Positions 32,901 through 39,768 of a stretch of 64,000 nt of DNA are shown one piece after another (positions within the stretch are counted from its first letter, which is position 1; each line of letters starts with the position of its first letter). Position numbers and translations under genes: made by a program. The notes below the pieces were generated by a model that saw only the letters and a program-made list of their open reading frames with translations, made no database searches and was not told the DNA's origin. The stretch is from Halichoerus grypus (Eukaryota > Chordata > Mammalia > Carnivora > Phocidae), in NCBI RefSeq assembly GCF_964656455.1, contig NC_135717.1, forward strand, positions 9,267,033 through 9,331,032. Direction: 5' to 3'.

Positions 32901-33175
32901 GGCCAACTTGATCATGACCAGGACTGCAAACTCTCATTGTCTTGACTGACTCTGGGAGCCAACCACAGATGGATACCAGTCCTTCCTGGGCACGTAACTC
33001 AAGGAGTAGATGGTTATGAGCGTGAGGTATTGGAGAGCCCAACATGGTGGCCGTTTTTGTTGGTGAAATGAATGCGTGCACACGTGTAGTGCTAGGAACC
33101 AAAAATTATCATGGTCTTTCAGGAACCGAAGCGTCTCCACCTGCACTGCATGAAGCGGACACCGGAAAAGAATAG
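2845..33175 (+). CDS. HIP1: HIP1, huntingtin-interacting protein 1, 3' 26 coding exons (5'-partial)
   Basis: Endocytic adaptor that links membrane phosphoinositides, clathrin, AP2 and actin at coated pits, and binds huntingtin. Joining 26 exons gives 881 residues in one open frame to TAG at 33173-33175; human HIP1 is 1037 residues, so about 156 N-terminal residues are upstream. Window residues 1-140: rear of the ANTH fold (NPRFPGNLQMSDRQL to IPQLPE). 139-217: linker with clathrin box LVDMD and AP2-type motifs FDNKF and DPF. About 212-490: coiled coil. About 610-860: THATCH/I-LWEQ actin-binding region (KEFYAKNSRWTEGLI, VVQGRGKFEELMVCSHEIAA). The C terminus (HYELAGVAEGWEEGTEASPP) matches HIP1 and not its paralogue HIP1R. 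Exons: 2845-2921, 3344-3405, 7438-7578, 9920-9977, 12865-12940, 13054-13194, 13583-13680, 14042-14114, 14788-14971, 15407-15495, 16065-16181, 17553-17654, 17880-18023, 18161-18296, 20017-20103, 20298-20405, 20489-20622, 24930-25040, 25823-25881, 26233-26326, 27460-27560, 27825-27930, 29110-29233, 29664-29725, 32277-32385, 33123-33175. No frameshift or premature stop seen. Confidence 0.97.
3344..3405 (+). CDS. HIP1: HIP1 coding exon (window exon 2)
   Basis: Encodes FQLTVEMFDYLECELNLFQT of the ANTH region. Acceptor tgtccag, donor gtgagt. Ends one base into the Val codon. Confidence 0.96.
4562..4755 (-). mobile_element. SINEC (tRNA-Lys-derived SINE)
   Basis: Reads aaagatttatttattt at the left and ends gagccacccagacacccc, the reverse of a SINE head. 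Intronic in HIP1. Confidence 0.95.
5325..5480. mobile_element. MER5-like hAT DNA transposon fragment
   Basis: Text such as catctcctgagaacttgtta and ctactgaatctgaatctctg resembles the MER5 family. Old and diverged. Confidence 0.6.
5495..5755. mobile_element. Non-autonomous DNA-transposon-like segment with a triplicated end
   Basis: Three near copies of cactgtccaatatggtagc at 5509-5555 are followed by AT-rich DNA, then a reverse-type end (catgtggccgccatactgaa). This pattern of a chtgtccaata end facing a catgtggc end is typical of an old MER element; I cannot name the family. Confidence 0.5.
5764..5966. mobile_element. MER5A-like DNA transposon
   Basis: Contains tgttagaatcacctgggggg and a matching inverted end cccaggtgatgctaat, the usual MER5A ends. 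Confidence 0.75.
5967..6122 (+). mobile_element. MIR SINE
   Basis: Core-SINE text: cattttacagaag..., ggcacagagaggttgagtaa, cttgtccccggtcacac. Confidence 0.75.
6555..6740 (+). mobile_element. SINEC, first of a tandem pair
   Basis: Starts ggggcgcctggttggcgcaa, ends CT-rich plus aaataaatttaaaaaa. Directly joined to a second copy. Confidence 0.95.
6741..6945 (+). mobile_element. SINEC, second of a tandem pair
   Basis: Less diverged copy starting gggggcgcctgggtggctca with a long pure A tail. The direct repeat aagaacaaggg lies outside the pair (about 6540 and 6945). Confidence 0.95.
7438..7578 (+). CDS. HIP1: HIP1 coding exon (window exon 3)
   Basis: Encodes VFNSLDMSRSVSVTAAGQC to LLFKLHSC, a core ANTH helix segment. 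Acceptor ccctag, donor gtgagt. Ends one base into the Cys codon. Confidence 0.96.
8560..9080. mobile_element. Old L1 fragment
   Basis: Long match to a familiar mammalian L1 segment (acattaatatgatacatttgt, gtccatactttattcagatt, tttctcatgactggactggg). Orientation not decided. Confidence 0.65.
9108..9247 (+). mobile_element. Short L1 3' end with target duplication
   Basis: Carries gtgaattatgtaaaactgat and gtacccctgaaacaaataat, the carnivore L1 3' end, plus an A-rich tail. Flanked by aaaaattcctaaaatg at 9092-9107 and 9248-9263. Confidence 0.85.
9920..9977 (+). CDS. HIP1: HIP1 coding exon (window exon 4)
   Basis: Encodes LPADTLQGHRDRFMEQFT in the ANTH region. Acceptor cttccag, donor gtaagt. Ends AA of a Lys codon completed in the next exon. 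Confidence 0.96.
10410..10597 (+). mobile_element. SINEC
   Basis: Starts gggtgcctgggtggcgcagt, ends aaataaataaataaac. Intronic in HIP1. Confidence 0.93.
10855..11370 (+). mobile_element. L2 LINE fragment
   Basis: Text such as ctcatttctc, atggtctccaaggccctgct, tgctgttccctctctttggg and the end gcataaatatttggataaat matches the L2 3' region. Confidence 0.7.
11400..12864 (+). other. HIP1: HIP1 intron with no recognised repeat
   Basis: Unique-looking intronic DNA before exon 12865. I see no repeat, exon or regulatory motif I can support. Confidence 0.5.
12865..12940 (+). CDS. HIP1: HIP1 coding exon (window exon 5)
   Basis: Encodes LKDLFYRSSNLQYFKRLIQI then PQLPE, the end of the ANTH fold. Acceptor cctccag, donor gtacgt. 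Confidence 0.96.
13054..13194 (+). CDS. HIP1: HIP1 coding exon with clathrin box (window exon 6)
   Basis: Encodes 47 codons of the acidic linker, NPPNFLRASALSEHI to DASQQ. The clathrin-box motif LVDMD is at 13168-13182; the human sequence as I recall it has LMDMD, and both fit the L-phi-x-phi-D/E pattern. Acceptor ctcag, donor gtgagg. Confidence 0.96.
13220..13320 (+). repeat. Interstitial telomere-like TTAGGG tract with flanking duplication
   Basis: TTAGGG units at 13221-13237 and, with some variant units, at 13259-13294, inside a HIP1 intron. Each block is followed by a near copy of a segment reading GTGACAG...GAGCCCCACGTG, so a unit of 60 bases or less was duplicated. Both copies contain the E-box CACGTG. 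Confidence 0.9.
13583..13680 (+). CDS. HIP1: HIP1 coding exon with AP2-binding motifs (window exon 7)
   Basis: Encodes NLFDNKFDDIFGSSFSSDPF then NFNSQNGVNKDE. FDNKF (13589-13603) and DPF (13634-13642) are the AP2 appendage-binding type motifs. Acceptor cacag, donor gtgagt. Confidence 0.96.
14042..14114 (+). CDS. HIP1: HIP1 coding exon (window exon 8)
   Basis: Encodes DHLIGQLYREVSELKAQLEN then VKTE, the beginning of the coiled coil. Donor gtatga is weaker than its neighbours. Confidence 0.95.
14788..14971 (+). CDS. HIP1: HIP1 coding exon (window exon 9)
   Basis: Coiled-coil exon, SQRAVLQLKGRVSELEAELA to KAQRSLTEIE, with clear heptads and high Glu/Leu. Acceptor cccacag, donor gtgagc. Confidence 0.96.
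15407..15495 (+). CDS. HIP1: HIP1 coding exon (window exon 10)
   Basis: Coiled-coil exon, RAQANEQRYSKLKEKYSELV then QNHADLLRK, essentially as in human. Acceptor atacag, donor gtagga. Confidence 0.96.
15673..15879 (-). mobile_element. SINEC
   Basis: Left T-rich tail (tattttatttattcattta), right end gactgagccactcagttgcccc. Confidence 0.93.
16065..16181 (+). CDS. HIP1: HIP1 coding exon (window exon 11)
   Basis: 39 coiled-coil codons, NAEVTKQVSVARQAQADLER to ISDQAQRK. Acceptor ctacag, donor gtgagg. Confidence 0.96.
16727..16926 (-). mobile_element. SINEC, diverged
   Basis: ttttttaaagatttaatttt on the left; accacccaggtgcctc on the right. Confidence 0.9.
17369..17470 (-). mobile_element. Short old-type SINEC
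   Basis: Only about 100 bases: T tail, tttctacagccaacatgggg, then gactgagccagccaggtgcccc. Lacks the CT-rich part seen in other copies. Confidence 0.88.
17553..17654 (+). CDS. HIP1: HIP1 coding exon (window exon 12)
   Basis: 34 coiled-coil codons, TQEQTEVLESLKQELATSKQ to GSLETSAQ. Acceptor tttcag, donor gtgagc. Confidence 0.96.
17880..18023 (+). CDS. HIP1: HIP1 coding exon ending at a GC donor (window exon 13)
   Basis: 48 coiled-coil codons, SEAKWAGQIAELEKERSSLA to RELSSAK. This is the part most changed from the human protein as I recall it. The downstream splice donor reads AAG|gcaagt, a GC donor with otherwise ideal consensus; the next exon starts in frame with GAA TCA. Confidence 0.93.
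18024..18025 (+). promoter_or_regulatory. HIP1: Non-canonical GC splice donor of HIP1
   Basis: The intron between 18023 and 18161 begins gcaagt and ends ctag. Moving the donor to a nearby GT does not keep the frame and the conserved protein. Confidence 0.85.
18161..18296 (+). CDS. HIP1: HIP1 coding exon (window exon 14)
   Basis: Encodes ESACQVAKDQRKMLLAESRK to EEPTLISCAGSA, the end of the coiled coil. Acceptor ttctag, donor gtaccc. Confidence 0.95.
18398..18515. mobile_element. MER5A-like DNA transposon
   Basis: agtcagagtcacctggcgat on the left and cccccaggtgtgatacca on the right form the MER5A-like inverted ends. Confidence 0.6.
18895..19108 (+). mobile_element. SINEC
   Basis: ggggcgcctgggtggctcaa to an A11 tail; flanked by aatgtct duplications. 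Confidence 0.95.
19335..19512 (+). mobile_element. MIR SINE
   Basis: catgtgccaaccgccgttct, tcactgtggtgccatgaggt and the acttgaggaagcag region follow the MIR consensus order. Confidence 0.7.
20017..20103 (+). CDS. HIP1: HIP1 coding exon (window exon 15)
   Basis: Encodes HLLSKVKSVSSCLEQLEKSW then SRYLAHPE. Acceptor ccacag, donor gtaaga. Confidence 0.95.
20298..20405 (+). CDS. HIP1: HIP1 coding exon (window exon 16)
   Basis: Encodes DISGLLHSVTLLAHLTSDTM to CLRAPPEPAD. Acceptor ggcag, donor gtgagt. Confidence 0.95.
20489..20622 (+). CDS. HIP1: HIP1 coding exon (window exon 17)
   Basis: Encodes SLTEACKQFGKETLLYLAFL to CLNRISAITE. It appears one codon shorter than human in the EEEG...N stretch (recalled comparison). 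Acceptor ctccag, donor gtagga. Confidence 0.94.
20815..21100 (-). mobile_element. L2 LINE fragment
   Basis: Begins gagaacctactgtgtg...ccgtgctaagca, the reverse of the L2 3' end. Diverged. Confidence 0.5.
21190..21560 (+). mobile_element. L2 LINE fragment
   Basis: catctgaactcttataacag, cagtctggcccttattcacc and the end cccagtgaatgtttatttaa follow the L2 order. Confidence 0.6.
21891..22093 (-). mobile_element. SINEC
   Basis: ttttttttaaagattttatt on the left, gccacccaggcgcccc on the right; flanked by aaattaattttt. Confidence 0.95.
22872..23073 (+). mobile_element. SINEC, young-looking
   Basis: Full copy with A14 tail; exact flanking repeat gaaaaaccaccacc on both sides. Confidence 0.97.
23280..23660 (-). 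mobile_element. Old L1 3' UTR fragment
   Basis: ttgatggatgtttgggttct, gtctcctgatgtaagagttt and similar text is the reverse of an L1 3' region. Confidence 0.7.
23736..23906 (+). mobile_element. SINEC
   Basis: ggggcgcctgggtggctcag to aaataaataaagtcttta; the CT-rich part is short. Confidence 0.93.
24195..24355 (+). mobile_element. MIR SINE
   Basis: agttcaaatccctgctctct, gtgactggggtcaagacatt, ctcggagccttggcttccc match the MIR core. Confidence 0.8.
24421..24632 (+). mobile_element. SINEC
   Basis: tggcacctgggtggcacagt to aaataaatgaatcttaaaat; flanked by aaaatacctccc. Confidence 0.94.
24930..25040 (+). CDS. HIP1: HIP1 coding exon, start of THATCH region (window exon 18)
   Basis: 37 codons, ELLPRGLDIKQEELGDLVDK to IKTATARIE, leading into the actin-binding THATCH bundle. 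Acceptor cccag, donor gtatgg. It follows a 4.3 kb intron rich in SINEs. Confidence 0.96.
25245..25395 (+). mobile_element. MIR SINE
   Basis: ctagtcgtgtcccttggaat, cgtttctgcatgatggggca, gttgtaagagttaaaggagg follow the MIR consensus. Confidence 0.8.
25823..25881 (+). CDS. HIP1: HIP1 coding exon (window exon 19)
   Basis: Encodes EMLSKSRAGDTGVQLEVNE plus two bases of the next Arg codon. Acceptor aacag, donor gtcagt. Confidence 0.95.
26233..26326 (+). CDS. HIP1: HIP1 coding exon (window exon 20)
   Basis: THATCH exon, ILGSCTSLMQAIQVLIMASK then DLQREIVESGR. Acceptor ctcctag after a long T run, donor gtaagc. Confidence 0.96.
27222..27415 (+). mobile_element. MIR SINE
   Basis: ggctttggagtcagaaacgc, ctcatctataaaatggggtg, tgtgaggtccgtatggg. 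Confidence 0.8.
27460..27560 (+). CDS. HIP1: HIP1 coding exon (window exon 21)
   Basis: THATCH exon, GTASPKEFYAKNSRWTEGLI then SASKAVGWGATVM, apparently identical to human. Acceptor cctcag, donor gtaagt. Confidence 0.97.
27825..27930 (+). CDS. HIP1: HIP1 coding exon (window exon 22)
   Basis: THATCH exon, DAADLVVQGRGKFEELMVCS to AQLVAASK. Acceptor taccag, donor gtagga. Confidence 0.97.
28544..28969 (-). mobile_element. SINEC split by another SINEC
   Basis: Left tail at 28544-28560 and the body at 28757-28969 (ending gactgagccacaacgcacgcccc) form one minus-strand copy, with the plus-strand copy at 28562-28756 inserted in its tail. Confidence 0.85.
28562..28756 (+). mobile_element. SINEC nested in a minus-strand SINEC
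   Basis: ggacgcctgggtgactcagc to aaataaaatctttttaaaaa, head-to-tail opposed to its host. Confidence 0.93.
29110..29233 (+). CDS. HIP1: HIP1 coding exon (window exon 23)
   Basis: THATCH exon, VKADKDSPNLAQLQQASRGV to SGKSQIEET. Acceptor tggcag, donor gtagcc. Confidence 0.97.
29664..29725 (+). CDS. HIP1: HIP1 coding exon (window exon 24)
   Basis: Encodes NMDFSSMTLTQIKRQEMDSQ at the C-terminal edge of the THATCH domain. Acceptor ttgcag, donor gtagga. Confidence 0.97.
30008..30360 (-). mobile_element. Old L1 3' UTR fragment
   Basis: agtcgagttgacacacaatg, tgttgactatattccctatg, catctggtaatgtacctctt: reverse of the L1 3' region. Confidence 0.75.
30625..31800 (+). mobile_element. L2-like LINE, interrupted
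   Basis: 30625-31060 and 31335-31800 run in L2 order (tttctctcctgaactactgc; tgcttgaaatcttcgagtgg; end tgctcagcaaacatttcttg). The 31065-31330 segment between them looks like a later insertion with an A-rich end. Confidence 0.6.
32277..32385 (+). CDS. HIP1: HIP1 coding exon (window exon 25)
   Basis: Encodes VRVLELENDLQKERQKLGEL to VAEGWEE, the C-terminal latch helix. Acceptor ccacag, donor gtgggc. Confidence 0.97.
33123..33175 (+). CDS. HIP1: HIP1 last coding exon (window exon 26)
   Basis: Acceptor tttcag. Encodes the tail GTEASPPALHEADTGKE followed by TAG at 33173-33175. The tail differs from human at a few positions, as expected for a flexible end. Confidence 0.97.
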
Positions 33176-35346
33176 AGCCACGTCGACACCCCACACGTCC
33201 GAGTGTAAATCTTGTGGCCTGTCTGTGTGTGTGTTATTCGCCAGCCACGGCCTAAGCCCCAGGGGAGTCCCAGTGGCAGCCACACCACTCCCGTTGTCCA
33301 GTGCCAGGGACCCCAGTCACTGCCTTCCACAGAGGAGGGGGGGACCAGGGCCACCCCTTGCGGAGAGGACCTCCCTCCCCATCCTGCCTGCCATTAGACC
33401 CCCAGATGCTCGGCGGCCTTGTCCGAGCGGCTCGCTGTTTCCAAGAGCCCTGGTGAGGGGCCACCTCACGCCTTTTCTTCTCTGTTTTCTCCTCAGCTTT
33501 TTCTGTTTCACCATCTGCACCAACTCGTGAGCGTCAGAGGGCTGGCGGGGCTCCAAGCCAGGACGCCGTCCTAAATCTGTGCCAACTGAACAGCAGGAGC
33601 GTCCTGGCCGAGCACGCCGAGGCAACTCTCCCCTCTCTTGGCAGTTCCATGGATTTCCCACTGCTTCTTATGGTGGTTGGTTGGGTTTTTGTTTTTGTTT
33701 TTGTTTTTGTTTTCTTCTTTCAGTGTTCCCTCGTAGAGCCAACTCTCCCAAAGGGAGCACCCCTGGAGCTCTGAGCCATCGGGGGCCCCTAACCACAGCA
33801 GTTAACAGCAATGGTGCTGCTCAGGCTTCTCCTTGGTGCTCCACACCAGCCTCCATGCTGAGTGTCCCGCTGAGCGAGTCTGGGGCAGCCAAGGCCACTC
33901 CCCAGAGGCGGGCACCGCTGCTCGGCCCCATTCTCCTCCAAAGGCAGAAGCAGAGCGAGTGCCTTTCCTTCCTAAAGCGAGAGCCCAGCTAAAAGCCTCT
34001 GACCAGGGGTAAAGAATGCGGGAAAGGAGGGGTGCACACAACCCAGGTCTCAGGAGACCCCTTTCTTGGGAACTTCTGGTGCCCAGGCTGAAAAACCTTA
34101 TCATGTGCTTGAGTGTGCTGGGGAGAGTAGCCACCCTTACCCCAGAATGAATTTTCCGTGCCACCTCCCTTCAGGCCCAGGTGGGACCCTGAGAGGGAGC
34201 GCGTGAGGGCTTTTCCAACTCCTCTCTCCAACTGGCCGCCTGGGCATCCTCTTGAACCTGAAGAAGATAATTCCATGTTCTACCTAAGGGACAGACCCAG
34301 AAGATCAGGCAAACTTGCTCCCGGCAGGAAAGAACCCTGTGCTTGGTTGGGTACCTTTAATATTTATTACTAACCTCTGTTCGGCGGCGGCGGCAGCCTC
34401 CAGAAAGACGCTTTGAGCAATCAGGATTTGAGGTGTGGCGATGGTGGGGCTGCATGGCTGGCCCAGGTCATGAGTCTTCAAGAATCAGACACCAGGCCAA
34501 CATGCTTCCCAGTCTGTTACTGGCCTAGACCCCGAGGCGAGCAGGTTCCTCAGAGCACCTGGGTCAGGGAAACCGAGAAAGGGGGACCACTGGCTCTGAG
34601 CCTTCCAGCCACACGTCCCGGGCCCTTGCTGCCCGGACAGGATGAGGACAGAGGGCGCATTAACAGCTTCCTAGGGGCGGGCAGCCTGACAGCACTTGTC
34701 CACCTCCAGACGGACAGACCCCAGCATTTAAGTGACCTTCCGATCTTGGACAAACAGTATCTTCCTTCCTTATCTGTAGCAACTCCTAGGTAGAAGCCAA
34801 CAAGCACTTCCCAGGACCTGTCCCACAGGAGCATTGCTAAGTGTTGCTATGTGACAGGTGGCGAGGTCCCTGTTTGATCACTGTGAATCAACCGCCCTCC
34901 TTCCCCCCCCCCACCCTCCCCCTCCCTCTCTGTGCATTTTCTAAGTAGGGCACTCAAAAAACAGTCTCCCATTAGCTCAGATTCCAAGACTCAGACAGGC
35001 GATCTCCACGTTGGGCTAAAGAGGGGTCAGCCGCAGAAGATGAGCAGTCTTATGCTTAACACTTCTTTGTGCTCAGCGTTTTTCCATCCGAGGCTCAGAA
35101 GGAGTGGTGTGTGGCGCCCCTGGCCCAGTTGTGCCAATTAAGCCAATCGGTGTGGTCTCAGAGTGGGTCAGCATTTCCACAGTGGACTAGTCCTCACTTC
35201 CAGAATCTCGGCTGAACTGTTGTGCTCTGAATTACCAGTGGTGAGAAAAATCTAGTATATTGGACCATACTGGGATTCTCTGAATAACGTTCCCTCTAAA
35301 AAGAAGCCATAGTAATTTTTAAAACCTTTGCGGACTTAGCCTGAGT

Positions 35347-35352
35347 AATAAA
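35347..35352 (+). terminator. HIP1: Possible internal poly(A) signal AATAAA
   Basis: A canonical AATAAA in the HIP1 3' UTR that could give a shorter transcript. The signal alone is weak evidence. Confidence 0.35.
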
Positions 35353-36885
35353 ACCGTGAAGAAAGCGATTAAACAGGAACACAAGCTAATCCCATGTCAC
35401 ACAAGAAGTATCCGTCGGAGGTAGCATAATTATATTTGTCCTCGCTTGCCTTAGGAGCTGGCCCATCCTCTAGCCAAAATCAAATTGTCCTACCTTGGCT
35501 TTTCTCAAATAAGGGTGTTTATACTTGGTGTGAAATACTTGATTCAAACGGGAATGACATCCTAAGGCTAAAAATGAACCTCATAGCCTTTTAAAGTAGT
35601 CACTGAGCATCATGAGTGACTGAAGTCCCATGGGCCAGTGTAATTGGGTCACAGCAAGGCAGAACAACAAAAGAATGGCTTAGGACTGATGAGAGGTTGA
35701 AAGACAGCCGTATCCCTTATTTAATTTTCTATACAGTTGCTCTAATATCTCTAGAGTAAGGGGGTATGTGTACATAATAAGGAAAAAAAAAGTAGAAAAG
35801 ACCTGCCTTTTGTGGGGTTCTTTTATATCTGAGTCAGGAGTTTAAATTAGACTGTAATTTAGATTGTTGCCTAGTTCTGCCGCTGACAGCAGGATCCCTA
35901 GGGTCCCACCTGAATCTAAGTCCCTAATCCAGTGGCTGGAAGAACTAAACATTGCCCAGAATGTCCTTAACGTTGGAAGTGTTTGAGCTGCCAAGTCAAC
36001 ACCAGGGTTAACCAGGTACCACGGGGGTCACAATGCATGTCGTTCATCCTCAGATTGGTTTGCTTCGGCCTCTCGCCGAAGAGGAGCTGGTCCTGAGCTT
36101 GCACCTGGGAAATGCTCACTTCTCGGCCAGCTCCTTAGTCTGGAGGGGTCTCCCGGCTCCACTTACCCTGGTCTTTAGCCACCGGTCAAGTTCTTGCTAC
36201 CTTCTACCACCTTTGCAAGTGTCTGGAAATCCTTCCTGCCAATGAAAGCCTTCGATCCTGGCATTGGCCTTTCAACCAGACCGGCTCTGGCCTGTCTCCG
36301 CCGTCCTCGGTCCCCCGGAGACCACGCTGTCTGTAGCCTAGACAGCCACCCCTGCGGGCCCACCAACCTTCACCGCAGATGCCCCTCCGTCTCCCAGGGT
36401 CAGACCAAATGCAGGATCAGCAACCCAAAGTGGTGGCACAGCCTCTCGCCCCCAGGAGCCAAAGCAACGGGAAATCATGGGTTAGATGCCATTGGGTCCG
36501 ATTCTGAGAGTAGATCATTTCCAGACATGTCTTTCAGGTGACCCTCAACTACCTCAGTTTGAAGGCCCTAAATGAAGCTGATTACTACTCCTAGGGACAA
36601 ACCGAGGGGGTTCCGATAAATCTTGCTGATAACTTATAACAAACTCTCACATTTAGGTTCGCAGGGATAGGTTGGGTTTGTTTTTCTTATGTTCTGTTTT
36701 TAACCTTCCCCCCCCGCCCAGTTTTCCATTAGAATAGTTCTTAGAAATGGATTTCATTTTTCACCGAGTGCCTACCTTCCCAGGGCAGGTAGCGACAGGC
36801 TCTTATTCCCTTCCAACAATACTTTTATTATGGTATTAAGACCTTTCTTTGTATAATACATTGCATCTGTGTTTTCAATTTTTCA

Positions 36886-36891
36886 AATAAA
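36886..36891 (+). terminator. HIP1: HIP1 poly(A) signal AATAAA
   Basis: AATAAA in an AT-rich stretch, followed by cleavage-like CA about 15-20 bases later. Repeat-rich intergenic DNA with SINEs begins just after, fitting the gene's end. Confidence 0.75.
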
Positions 36892-37069
36892 TATTTCAAC
36901 CTGGCAATGGAGAACGGTGGTGCTAACTGACCATCCAACGTAGTTTTGGGGTCGGGGTTCCAGTGAAAAGCCTACACTTCTCTCCTGGGGTTCACCGAAT
37001 CCCACCTAACCTCTGCACTTCTGGGAGGAGATCTTAAAGATAGGAATGCTTGTGAGGAATACAGCTGCT

Positions 37070-37273
37070 GGGGCACCTGGGTGGCTCAGTTGGTTAAGCA
37101 TCTGCCTTCAGCTCAGGTCATGATCCCAGAGTCCCGGGATCGATTCCCGCATCAGGCTCCCTGCTCAGGGGCAGTCTGCTTCTCCCTTTGACCCTGCCCC
37201 CTCTTGTGCTTGCTCGTGCTCTCTCTCTCTCTCTCTCTCTCTCAAATAAATAAAATCTTAAAAAAAAAAAAAA
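37070..37273 (+). mobile_element. SINEC, young-looking
   Basis: First SINE after the HIP1 3' end; (CT)n at about 37220-37242, A14 tail, exact flanking repeat aggaatacagctgct. Confidence 0.96.
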
Positions 37274-37918
37274 GGAATACAGCTGCTATAGAGAACCTGG
37301 TTTGCACTCCTCAGTCACATTCCGTCCCCTATACCTTCTCCTGTCCTTGGGAATGATCAAACAGAACATGCCAGAATGGTCAGTATTGTCATTTACCTTG
37401 ACGCCCAGGTCTGTGCATAAAATCTGGCGTCTCGGGCTATGGATACAACTTTCTCCACCATCAAGATGCAAAAGGAACCTGTCACCTTAAAACTGGATGG
37501 GACAACTGCTGCTCAGGGACAGAAGATGCCAGTCATAAGGGGATTCAGAGCAAGCCAGTCCCAGCTACCACAGGATCTGCAGGGGGAGCTGATGAATGGC
37601 CGGGGCTGGTTGCACGGAAACTTCACCAGCAGCATTATCTGCAACCTCGTGCTGCTGGTGCGTGAAGCCAAGGGGACATCTGAGGGAGGGAGGTGCGTGG
37701 GGAAAGCCCAAGGATGATAAGTGGGAGAATTGCGCAAATGACTCATCAAGTAAGGAGAGGACTGCCCAGTGGGAAGATGATCTGGATAAACACAGAAATG
37801 GGGAATGCTTGCCTACAGCTGGGGTTTTCTGCTCCCTGCAGCAGAATGCAAGGGTGAGCCGGTTGCCTCTGAAGAGCCACTGATGAGAGAATGGACAGAC
37901 CTTGGTCGCAGCTCTCTC

Positions 37919-38088
37919 TTTTTTTAAGATTTTATTTGAGAGAGACAGCACAAGCAGGGGGAAGAGCAGAGGCAGAGGAAGCAGACTCCTGGCTGAGCAG
38001 GGAGCTGGATGCAGGGCTTGAACCCAGGACCCTGAGACTAACCTGAGCTGAAGTCAAACGCTTAACCGACTGAGCCCCCCAGGCACCC
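37919..38088 (-). mobile_element. SINEC
   Basis: tttttttaagattttatttg on the left, gactgagccccccaggcaccc on the right. Confidence 0.92.
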
Positions 38089-38970
38089 TGGTCACCGGTC
38101 TCTTACAGATCACTCCAGGGCTCAAGTGTGAAGCTGAGGGGTCCAGGAAGCCAGGCAGAGGACTGCCTTGAGCTTTGAAGTGCCTTCCAGGGCCCAGGTC
38201 TGGCCTGGGCCAGCTGTGCCACCCAGGCAGGGCGACTCTCCCAGGTGTACCCCAGCCCTCAACTCCCCCACCTGCACATGGCCTTGACCAGATGCCCCAG
38301 AGGCTCTGGTACTCACGCCCGAGAGGTCTTCCCAGCAACCTGTGGCCAGGCCCCAGTTCTAGAAGGCAGCTTGGTTGGCTGGTCACTGGCCAGCAGAGCA
38401 TTGTAAGGATTCGTGAGATTAGGCCACTAGAATGATACGCATTGAGGGGCGGGAGTTAGGGTTTATACAGATGGACCAAATTTGCTTGGGGCGTAGGGGT
38501 GGCCCTGCCAAGGTAAAAAGGAACAAAGGCTTGGAATGGCCAAGGGGGAGGACAGCATAGCAGAAATCTAAGCTGAGGGCACAGAGCTGAGGCGTGTTCT
38601 GTACTGTTGTCTCAAGTGAGTTCATCTTGCCCACCGTGGTTGTCCTGAGTCTCTAATGCGTTCCTGAAGGTCCAGTAGGTAGGCCTGTCAGCATTTTGGG
38701 GTGAATGAATGATTTCTCTTTTTACACTGCATTCTTAGTTATACACACATTTTGTGCATCCATTCATTGTGTGAGCACTAAAATTTTCAAAGATGAAGAC
38801 ATTCTGTTCCTCACCCTCAAAAGTTGCATGCACGCATCATGTGTCATCAGAGGTCTGTTCTGTCGGGCACTGGGAACACAGTGGAGAGCAGAAACAGACC
38901 CACCCTTCTGGAGGCTAGTCAGGGAAACAAGTAGGGTAATCAAATAATCACAAGAACAAATTTGTAACTC

Positions 38971-39289
38971 CAGTTGACCCTTGAAGGACACGGGTTTGAG
39001 CTGCGGGGGTCCACTTATATGTGGATTTTGTTTTTCCCATAAATATGGTCAGTACTGTAAATGTGTTTTAGGAGTTCCTTAACATTTCCTTTTCTCTAGC
39101 TACTTTATTGTGAGAATACAGAATGTAATACATATCCAAAATATGTGTTCGCCGACCGTTTATGTTGTTGGTCCTGCTTCTGGTCAATAGTAGGCTATTA
39201 AGTTTAGGGAGAGTCGAAAATTACACGTGGATTTTCAACTGTGTGGGGGGTCAGCACCCTAAACCCCCACATCGTTCAAAGGCCAACTG
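38971..39289 (+). mobile_element. MER2 (Tigger-type) DNA transposon
   Basis: Inverted ends cagttgacccttgaaggaca and its reverse gttcaaaggccaactg; internal text (taatacatatccaaaatatg, gtaggctattaagttta) fits MER2. About 319 bases. Confidence 0.9.
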
Positions 39290-39538
39290 TATGTCTAGAG
39301 TGAGCGCAATAACAAAATGCTCTGAGAGCATGGGAGGACAGTTATAGGAATGCTTCCTTGATAAACTGAGAGCTGAACTAAGGTACAGAGTGTCAGGGGG
39401 TGTTAACTGAGCAACAACTAGGGAGGGAAAGCTCATTCTCAGTAGCAGGAGCTGCATGTGCAAAGGCCCTGGGGGCCATTAAAGGAATTGAAAGGCCAGT
39501 ACAGCCAGAGCCCAGACAGTGGTTCAAGATGAGTCTGG

Positions 39539-39768
39539 GGGTGCCTGGGTGGCGCAGTCTGTTGAGCATCTGACTCTTGGTTTCAGCTCAGGTCGTGATC
39601 TTGGGGTCGTACGGTCGAGCCCCGCATAGGGCTCTGTGCTCAGCGCAATCTGCTTGGGATTCTTCCCCTCTTCTTTTCCCTCCACACACACCCCCCCCCG
39701 GATGCGCATGAATATTTGAATATTATTTATTCAAATAAATAAAATAATTAAATATTTTTAAAAAATAA
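39539..39768 (+). mobile_element. SINEC with long AT tail
   Basis: gggtgcctgggtggcgcagt to an AT-rich tail with atttgaatattatttattca. Confidence 0.92.

Larger units (their letters stand above)
33176..36905 (+). other. HIP1: HIP1 3' untranslated region
   Basis: Follows the stop codon in the same exon. About 3.7 kb with no SINE, although SINEs occur every 2-3 kb on either side; it includes a (GTTTTT)n tract at 33685-33714 and a short CGG run near 34381-34395. The exact end is inferred from the poly(A) signal. Confidence 0.75.

Noticed and set aside
2845..33175. Identity as HIP1R
   Set aside because: The C-terminal tail, the LVDMD linker and the coiled-coil text follow HIP1.
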